Position numbers and translations under genes: made by a program. DNA of 64,000 bases from Caprimulgus europaeus (taxonomy: Eukaryota > Chordata > Aves > Caprimulgiformes > Caprimulgidae): the NCBI GenBank assembly GCA_907165065.1, contig OU015528.1, forward strand, positions 70,971,474-71,035,473, in the 5' to 3' direction. The notes below the pieces were generated by a model that saw only the letters and a list, made by a program, of their open reading frames with translations, did no database searches and was not told the origin of the DNA. Shown one piece after another: positions 12,901-64,000 of the stretch; the stretch's first letter is position 1; each line of letters opens with the position of its first letter.

Positions 12901-15900
12901 TGATGTGGGATGTGTGGAAGCTATCTAGTCCACTAGCATATTCCTTTCCCTGTATTAATCTACTTGATAGCAAGTTAGGAACATCAGTGTGGATAGTTGA
13001 AGGCTTGTATCTGAATATTTCAGGACTGCTATGAATTTTCACCTCCTGCAGGTATTCTTAGAAACGTAGTCTGAATATTTTCAACAGGAAAAATCAAGGC
13101 TATGTGGGGACTTTGCCAACAGAAACTTAGACTTCAAAGAACTATAGACACTGGCAATAATTGGAACTCAGCTGCCACGTGAGAATGCACAGCAATGAAA
13201 AACAGAGGCTTTCAAGTGAATGCTTACTGCAAATCTTTCACAACTTACACTGCCGTGAACAGTAAATTTTCTGAGCTTCCATTTAATTAAAAAAAAAGAA
13301 GAAAATAAACTACGAAACTGTCAGTTTCATAACTGCTATGTGAAGTTACAGTACTGTTAAACACAAGGCTGAACAGCAGATGGCATATTTACACCCAAGA
13401 CATAAGACTATTGTTGACATGGTTTGTAATAGCAATGTTGATGTAAATGCATATTTGCTCAGTCTGTGTATCATGCTGACATTAATCCTCAAGGAAAGAA
13501 AACCGTCTGGAAAATTTTCAGTTAGTATAATCTGAACTGAATTAAATACTATAAATTCACTTATTACTCAAGGTAAAACTTCTCTCAAGTGGAGTAAAGG
13601 ACTATACCCTTGTCTGTGTTTTACACTATCCTCATCAAATCCAGTGTGTGTTTCCAATGTCATATTTCCTGCCTTATTTTTAATAAATTACTATGAATTA
13701 CACTCTCCTGCATACATTTTTTTTCTCCCAGTATATTATGTGAAATAACCCAATTCAGAACAACACTAGCTTAAATAGACACAATTTGAGATATCTCAAG
13801 CAAATGTCAACATCTATTGGGCTCTGAAGTGGTACAGGTTTTTGCTCTAGTGGAGAGTTTTTCCCTAAGGAATTCCCTAAGGAATCTATTATATATATAA
13901 AAACTACATTCATATTAACTGCATCCATCATGGTTTTAAAATTATTATTATTATTTTAATGAAACATATTTTCATAGTAAGCAAATCAACTAATTCTTAT
14001 ATTCAATTAGACCCTGAGTGAGCAAAGTTGGTTGTCTGCAGTGGAACTTTGGTGCCCAGGTTTGAAGTAAAACATCTGCATTTCTCCTTTGCCACTCAGT
14101 ACCAGGCTGGAACATGTCCTGAGTGCTTGACTCAGTCAGGATTGAAACAGTCCCATGACAAGATCCAAGGGGTTCAGAAGGAGGATTTGGGACCTATTTA
14201 CTAGCCCTAGGTGGAATTTTGACAGTGATATCAATGCAAGCAGAATCAGGCCTTCAAGCAGAGAAGCACGACTTGGACTACATCATCTGTGACTATATGG
14301 AGAAGGCATTGCACCTTCCCAAGGGTTCTGAACCAAAGGGAGGCAGCTTTAGGAAAGCTAAGGCTATTAAGCTATTCTATTACAGCTTTTCACACTATAT
14401 ATCCTACATTATAAAAACTGAGACAATATGAAAAAAAAATATTATCTGATCATTTTAGGGTTTACTTTGTAATTAATCTTTTTATGGTTTGCCTTTTTCC
14501 CCTCAGCTGTTTTCTTTCCTATTTATTGCATGTGTTTTTTATTGGAACATAGCTGTCCAGAAATCAGTGCTTTTGAAGGCAGAGTAGATACACAACCTAA
14601 CTCTAATAAATGGTCTGTTCTGTTTACGCTAGGCTTGTTAAATAACAAAGAGCAGAAAGCAAGTACTGAGCATCAATATGGGTTTCCATCATTTATCATA
14701 ATCTGCAGATTATAGTGTTCTTGCAACTACAAAAGATAAAATCATAATAGAATGTAATATGAAGGAAATAACCCTTTATAGATATTTGTTGTGCAAATCA
14801 CTGTACAAGCTGTTAATTCTCATGGCTCCCAGGAGGTAGATAGGTCACCTGAACATCCTTAAAACTATAGCAAGATATGATTTTGACATATGGACTATTT
14901 CTACATTTTTATAACTTTGGAAGCATTCCTGCATGGTTGAAGTTCTTGGCAAGTCTCCCATTGATTTCAGGAGTTCCTGATAAAATCCGCTGATTTTATG
15001 AATCAATTAAGAAATACTTTTTTTGGACTACAAACAAAAAGAAAGTGATGTTTACAATGTAAAATTCAGAATCAGACTTCAAACACTCTACATATGAGTT
15101 CATTTGAAGAATGATTCACTGTTGACATAGCTGCAGTTGTTAGCAAATATATGTTTAAATCATCAAAATTTCAGTGTAACCAGAAATGCTTAGAACTTTG
15201 AAATTTCAGCTGGATAATGAAAAAGAAGTAATGAACTTACTGTCCTTTATTTGAACTTACGAACCAGAATGCCATGGTGTTGTAGAAGCTTGACAGTACT
15301 CATCTGGACAGAGGCACTAATCTGGTGGGGCTATTAAGGCTAGAAAGCTCGTTTCCTTTTTTGCTAGCTATTGCCGTTGGCTGGTTTGGATATGAAGTGC
15401 AGCAGCAGCACCTATATTTGTGGTCTCCTTTGCATCATCTTATGTACTACCAATAGTCCAGAGTGACACAGTGAGGGAAGCTCTTTCCTGGACTGTAAAA
15501 TATATTAAAAGGTATACTTAAAATTCCAAGCCTCTCATACTGAAATTGTAGGGAACTACAAACTTGTTGGCAAATACTCATGTTTATGTTAAGCACACCC
15601 TTTCCACTGCAAATATATTTTCTCTGTAATATGCTTAGGCCACTCTCAGTGCAGAATTCTAGCAGGAAGCTCTTTGGAACACTCATCAGGTTTACAACGT
15701 GGATTTGTCTGTACCTTTCATTTTAAGTGCAATTCTGCTATTGGATATGTGAAGATCTTTAAAGTTTCTACTCTGTTCACTAAAATCCATCACTGAAATT
15801 AGAATTGGGAGACAGTCATTTTTCTAAGGCTCTGCCTAGCAATGGCCATCCAAACCTTCCTTTTTAAATAAGAAATATAATGCTAATTAATTTGTTGTTT

Positions 15901-15912
15901 TTTATAAAATAC
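6957..15912. other. Intergenic DNA downstream of HGF, no gene recognised
   Basis: About 9 kb of AT-rich DNA. It contains a polypyrimidine run at 11592-11633 and a short ATT repeat at 13940-13956. ORFs are under 100 codons with no family resemblance and no splice-linked pattern. I recognised no mobile element in it. Confidence 0.7.
11592..11633 (+). repeat. Polypyrimidine CT/T tract
   Basis: A T-rich run with scattered C (CTTTTTTTCTTTTTTTC, TTCTTCTTTTTCCC). Confidence 0.8.
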
Positions 15913-16056
15913 TTTATTAAGAATAATAAGAGTAAGCAAGGTTACAAAAATACCAACTTTATTAACTAATCAAAATGCTGTTAATTACAGAAAAATTTGT
16001 AATACAAGTTATAACCACAGTGTTCCCTTTTCATTAGGCATTCAGCTAGTTTTATT
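15913..16056 (-). terminator. HGF: Candidate distal poly(A) signal cluster for HGF
   Basis: There are three minus-strand AATAAA hexamers (16056-16051, 15963-15958, 15918-15913) within 150 bases, about 3.8-4.0 kb past the stop. That distance fits a transcript of about 6 kb. The assignment is inference. Confidence 0.3.
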
Positions 16057-17553
16057 TAATGGGAGCATTATTTTTCCCACTTAAATATGAAAAAAATACT
16101 CTTATCATACACTGAATTCCAGAGGTAGCTCCCTAACATTAGATCCCACACAAGGAAACACCATACATACATGCCCAAGAGTATGTTTAAAAGGAACACT
16201 GTCAAATTTTAGGATGAAAAGCCATGTTAGTTCCTGCCAGCAGCCCCAACATTCATAAAACAATAATATACCAGTGCACATGAGGGAGGAAGAAAATAAT
16301 TGATAAGGAAACAAGGCTAAAGGACCAATCCAATGGGTTTTATACAGGTTCCATGGGGGTCAACTGGTTTACAATCAGCCTTCCAGAAGGATGGTGGTAA
16401 AGCTTCACCTCCTCTTGCAGCTGTTGCTGAATTGAGAACCTTTGTGCTTTTCGGTGTACAAGGATGCATGTAGTTCAGTGCACAGCCATAGGGAAAAGCA
16501 CTGAGCAACTTTCAGCCCTCTCTCTTTTGATAATCACATTCACTGATTTCAAGGGACATTTTGCCTGAGTAGATTTTGACCCTCAGAGACATATTTGGAC
16601 CCTCGTCTGAAAAGCTCTAACTCAAGTGAGTAGCTCTGTCAAGTACATTGGCACTACCTGCAGCAAGGGTTTGCGAAATGCCTCAGAGAATTTTAATCTT
16701 AAATGAGAGAAGAAGATTTCAGCAATAGCAGCAAAAATCTAGACCAGTACATTCCCAATGAGAGCTACAGTTTCTCTGAAGGTCATGAGGTTTATGAGAA
16801 AAAAAAAAGAAGAGACAGGGTACAACCTTTTTAAGGGAAAAATGTTTTCACTAATGAAAGGAAAAAGTGTCAGTCAGTTCCAATGCCCAAAGAAAATCAG
16901 TAAATAAGTCAAACGAACTTCAGTAGTACAAAATCAGCTCCTAGGTTTTAATTCAAAAATTTTGTATCCAATTATTACACTTTTCAGAGACCAAGGTTTA
17001 GTTGCAGTAAGGAGAGTGAAGATTAAATTCAATGCATTTTAAGCATGTTCTTAGATAAGAATTTAAGCTTTGTACCTTTTAATTCTAGTAGGAACAAAAT
17101 CACATCTACAAGGCAAATTCCGTATCCCACTGAAGTTAGTAAGAGGCTTTCCAGCAATTTAGATGGGCACTAGATAGGGTTCCCTTGCTATTACAGAAAG
17201 AAAAATGTTAGAACAGTGAAAAAAATACCTATAGCTTGTCCTTTCTTAAGAGAATCCTGTAATTATAACAGTTGCCTGGTACGGTACCATTGGTACCAAC
17301 AAGAAATATTCACAGGAATAAATGAAGTACAAATTCATTACCACATATCCTCATTCTTCTCTTCCCTTGCTCCTCAGACTCTCATGTGCCCTCCATACTG
17401 AGACAGGGAGAGCAAGAGCAGCTGATAAGCAAGTACATACATACATGCTAAGTTCTGGATCATCAGCTCTGCACAGTTTATTTTACTGAGGCACTGTCCA
17501 GAACAAACAGGTAAAAATCCTTACACGTTGTCTAACAAAAACAGTATTTTTAT

Positions 17554-17561
17554 CATATATA

Positions 17562-17596
<35 letters not shown>
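17554..17596. repeat. (TA)n dinucleotide repeat
   Basis: A nearly pure TA repeat with one TGTG interruption, in the presumed 3' UTR region. Confidence 0.85.
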
Positions 17597-17600
<4 letters not shown>

Positions 17601-19870
17601 CACAGTCTTCTGCACAGCAGAAGCTTATAACTAAAATATTTTAGGATTCCTTTTTTTTTAGATATACATAACAAAATGCCTGCAAATATAATACAGTGAG
17701 CACGTAACAATTCTTAGAATACTAAGATTGAACATGGAATTATATATTCTATCCACATTCTACTTGTGACTGAAAACAAAACTCACTTGGAGTTTTTTAA
17801 GTCTCTCTTAAAAAGTTAATCCTTTCAATAAGATGTAGTCAGTATATACTTAGCAAGAATGCACTCTTCACATACATGGCAACAATTAACTCTAAATACA
17901 ACAGGCTAAATCCTGCCCTTTTTAGGCCTGGTAAGTAATAAGAGCCCAAAAGGAGCATAAAGCCTTCAGAGGCAGCCACAATAGATTGAGACAGACTATC
18001 TGTGAAGCATCCACAACCTCAGATCTGCTGTACAGAGAAGTTGCATCTTGTCCAAAGAGACTATTTACATCAGGAGGAATTTCAGAAGCTCTGCTTGCTG
18101 AAGGACGTTGTCCCATGTGCCAGTAGAATCTGTTGGATGCTTGACACAAATCTCAGCAAGCCAAGCTACTTAAGCATGGGCTGAAACTCATCCCAGTTCA
18201 CCAGGAGATGTAAGCATATTTGAGTCCCACTGAAGTCAAAGTGCACTGCTGAAGAAAATAATTTGTTGAGTCAACATGAGGGCTGCCACCCAAGACAGCT
18301 CCCCCTGAGTGGTTACTTTCTGACAGAGCAGAATTCAACCCTGCGTCTTCTGAATTAAATGTCCTTTTATGTGTCTACACCATGATGTCAGCTTAGTGGC
18401 TATGCAGTTAGATATGATACTTATACCCTACAGTTTCCTACTACTACATAGTCACAAGTGAAGTAACATTGCAGTTACTTATGCAATTACATGTACAGTA
18501 GTAAAACTAAGAATTGGATATATGTTGCATCAAGTTTCCAGAAATTACAGGGTAATTAGTGCCACCTAGAACAACATGTTTGTATAATACTTCCAGCCAT
18601 ACAACTAAACACCTAAAGGAGAACAAGAGCTTTTCATAGATGCAGATAAATTGTTCCCTTTCCCCATCAAGACAAAGGAAAATGACGGTTCTACATACAG
18701 GCAGGAAACACAAGCTACCAAACTATTGGCGATGTTTTCCATGTTACATTAAAAAATCATATCAATTTCTGTAATTATTTTATTACCCTGAAATGACTTA
18801 TACAAAGGATATAATTTCATCCAAATCTAGGTAAGGTATTTTTAATCATCTTAAGTCTCTGAAAGACTGTTAATGTATAACTTACTTTTCCCAGTATTAA
18901 GTCTCTCAGCCAGGTGCCAGATTCAACTGTTCTTTTTCCTGTTGTAAATGCGGAGCTACTTTTACAAAATAACTAGAATCAAATGATTTTTTAACACTTG
19001 TTTGTTGAGAAAGATTTGAGCATATTTGATCGAAATTTATTTTAATAGCCAAAGTCTGCCAGTAGCTACTCAGGATAAATTTTTCAAACTTTTCTTTAGC
19101 ATTGGAAATTCACAGTTATTTCTGGGACTATTTTTTTTTTTTTTTTAAAAAGACCGATAGTATGCTAACCAATCCACTTGTATGTCTCTTTCCTCATCTA
19201 AAAGGACTTTTGTTAGGGGAACACATACACACTGAAAGAACCAAGTGCAGAGCCAGAGTCTATAAGCACTGTGTAAAAGGAAGTGATATTGACTTCTATG
19301 AGAACTCTGCTTATGGCAGGCTTGTCAAAGTCCATCAATAATGAAAAGATTAATTTCTGAAGAGATTATTTTAAATGAAATATTGAAATCTTTGACCTCT
19401 TATAGGGGGGGAATTGAAATATGATCATATATGCTGTCCTTGACAGATACATATATCTCTCAGTAGATCTTTTGTCATATATGAAGAGAAATATATGGCT
19501 CATAGGAAGAATAAGATGTGTTAAATAAAATTATATTTTGTTTCTCCTTCTAAGATAATCTGAAGAGCAGCATAAAAGAGGTCATATGATCTATTTCTAC
19601 AAAACCATTTATCATCCAGTAATATATTTTCAAAATTGCTTAACCATTCAAGTATCTTCAGGAGATATGTCACCATACTTGCATATACTGTAAATCACTC
19701 TAACATTTATAAAACAACACTGAGAGACAAAAACACCAAAAACACCCATAAATATTAAAAGAAGCTCAACAAACTTGACTATCAAGTAGTTAAAAAATTG
19801 TTGATCTTTACATTACACATTAATTTCATGCTGTCCAAAATATTTCTTTGAATGGAAGTTGTTTATTTTT

Positions 19871-64000
<44,130 letters not shown>

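Larger units (their letters stand above)
15913..19870 (-). other. HGF: Probable HGF 3' UTR
   Basis: This is the sequence after the stop codon on the HGF strand. Mammalian HGF mRNA is about 6 kb with about 2.2 kb coding, so a long 3' UTR is expected. No splice-linked coding sequence is present. It contains a TA repeat (17554-17596) and a T-run near 19131-19146. Minus-strand AATAAA occurs at 19867-19862 (four bases after the stop), 19041-19036, 18784-18779, 17482-17477 and in a cluster at the far end. The true end cannot be fixed from sequence alone. Confidence 0.4.

Noticed and set aside
1-15900. A second protein-coding gene downstream of HGF
   Set aside because: No ORF shows a known domain, codon-like pattern or splice-linked neighbours. 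The known repeats account for the longer ORFs.

Overview
The window is vertebrate nuclear DNA from a bird. Evidence for a bird: chicken-repeat-1 (CR1) LINE fragments, one ending in the typical tandem ATTCTGTG tail, and a solo LTR of a type that I recall as common in neoavian genomes. The background is AT-rich with large introns and only one recognisable gene.

That gene is HGF (hepatocyte growth factor / scatter factor), on the minus strand. It occupies the right two thirds of the window and runs off the right edge. I located 17 coding exons, corresponding to the 3' end of exon 2 through exon 18 of the mammalian gene. All 16 introns have GT-AG ends and all reading phases join. The joined frame has 1,998 coding bases (665 residues plus stop), against 728 residues for the complete human protein. 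Exon 1 and most of exon 2 (signal peptide and start of the N domain) lie beyond position 64000. In transcript order the exons encode the rest of the N/PAN domain (64000-59039), kringle 1 (58440-53374), kringle 2 (51682-46860), kringle 3 (37177-34944), kringle 4 (33388-31183), a short linker with the Arg-Val activation site (29233-28629) and the catalytically dead serine-protease-like beta chain (28725-19871). The product is a secreted, proteolytically activated ligand of the MET receptor.

Positions 1-19870 lie downstream of the stop codon. The first about 4 kb is probably the long 3' UTR, with a cluster of candidate poly(A) signals near 15.9-16.06 kb. Beyond it I see no gene. That stretch holds an old CR1 fragment (2349-2830), a complete solo LTR with a 5-bp target-site duplication (5181-6331), and a GC-rich block of unknown origin (about 6526-6956).

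Four non-coding signals deserve attention. A perfect (TATT)12 microsatellite forms the pyrimidine tract of the exon 14 splice acceptor. A pair of inverted copies of an unrecognised A-tailed retrosequence sits in intron 4. A G-quadruplex-type GGGG/TTTT array lies in intron 15. Intron 5 contains an in-frame read-through stop followed by AATAAA that could give an NK1-like short form. In the protein, the position matching the oxyanion-hole glycine is arginine. I found no RNA gene, CRISPR array or second protein-coding gene.
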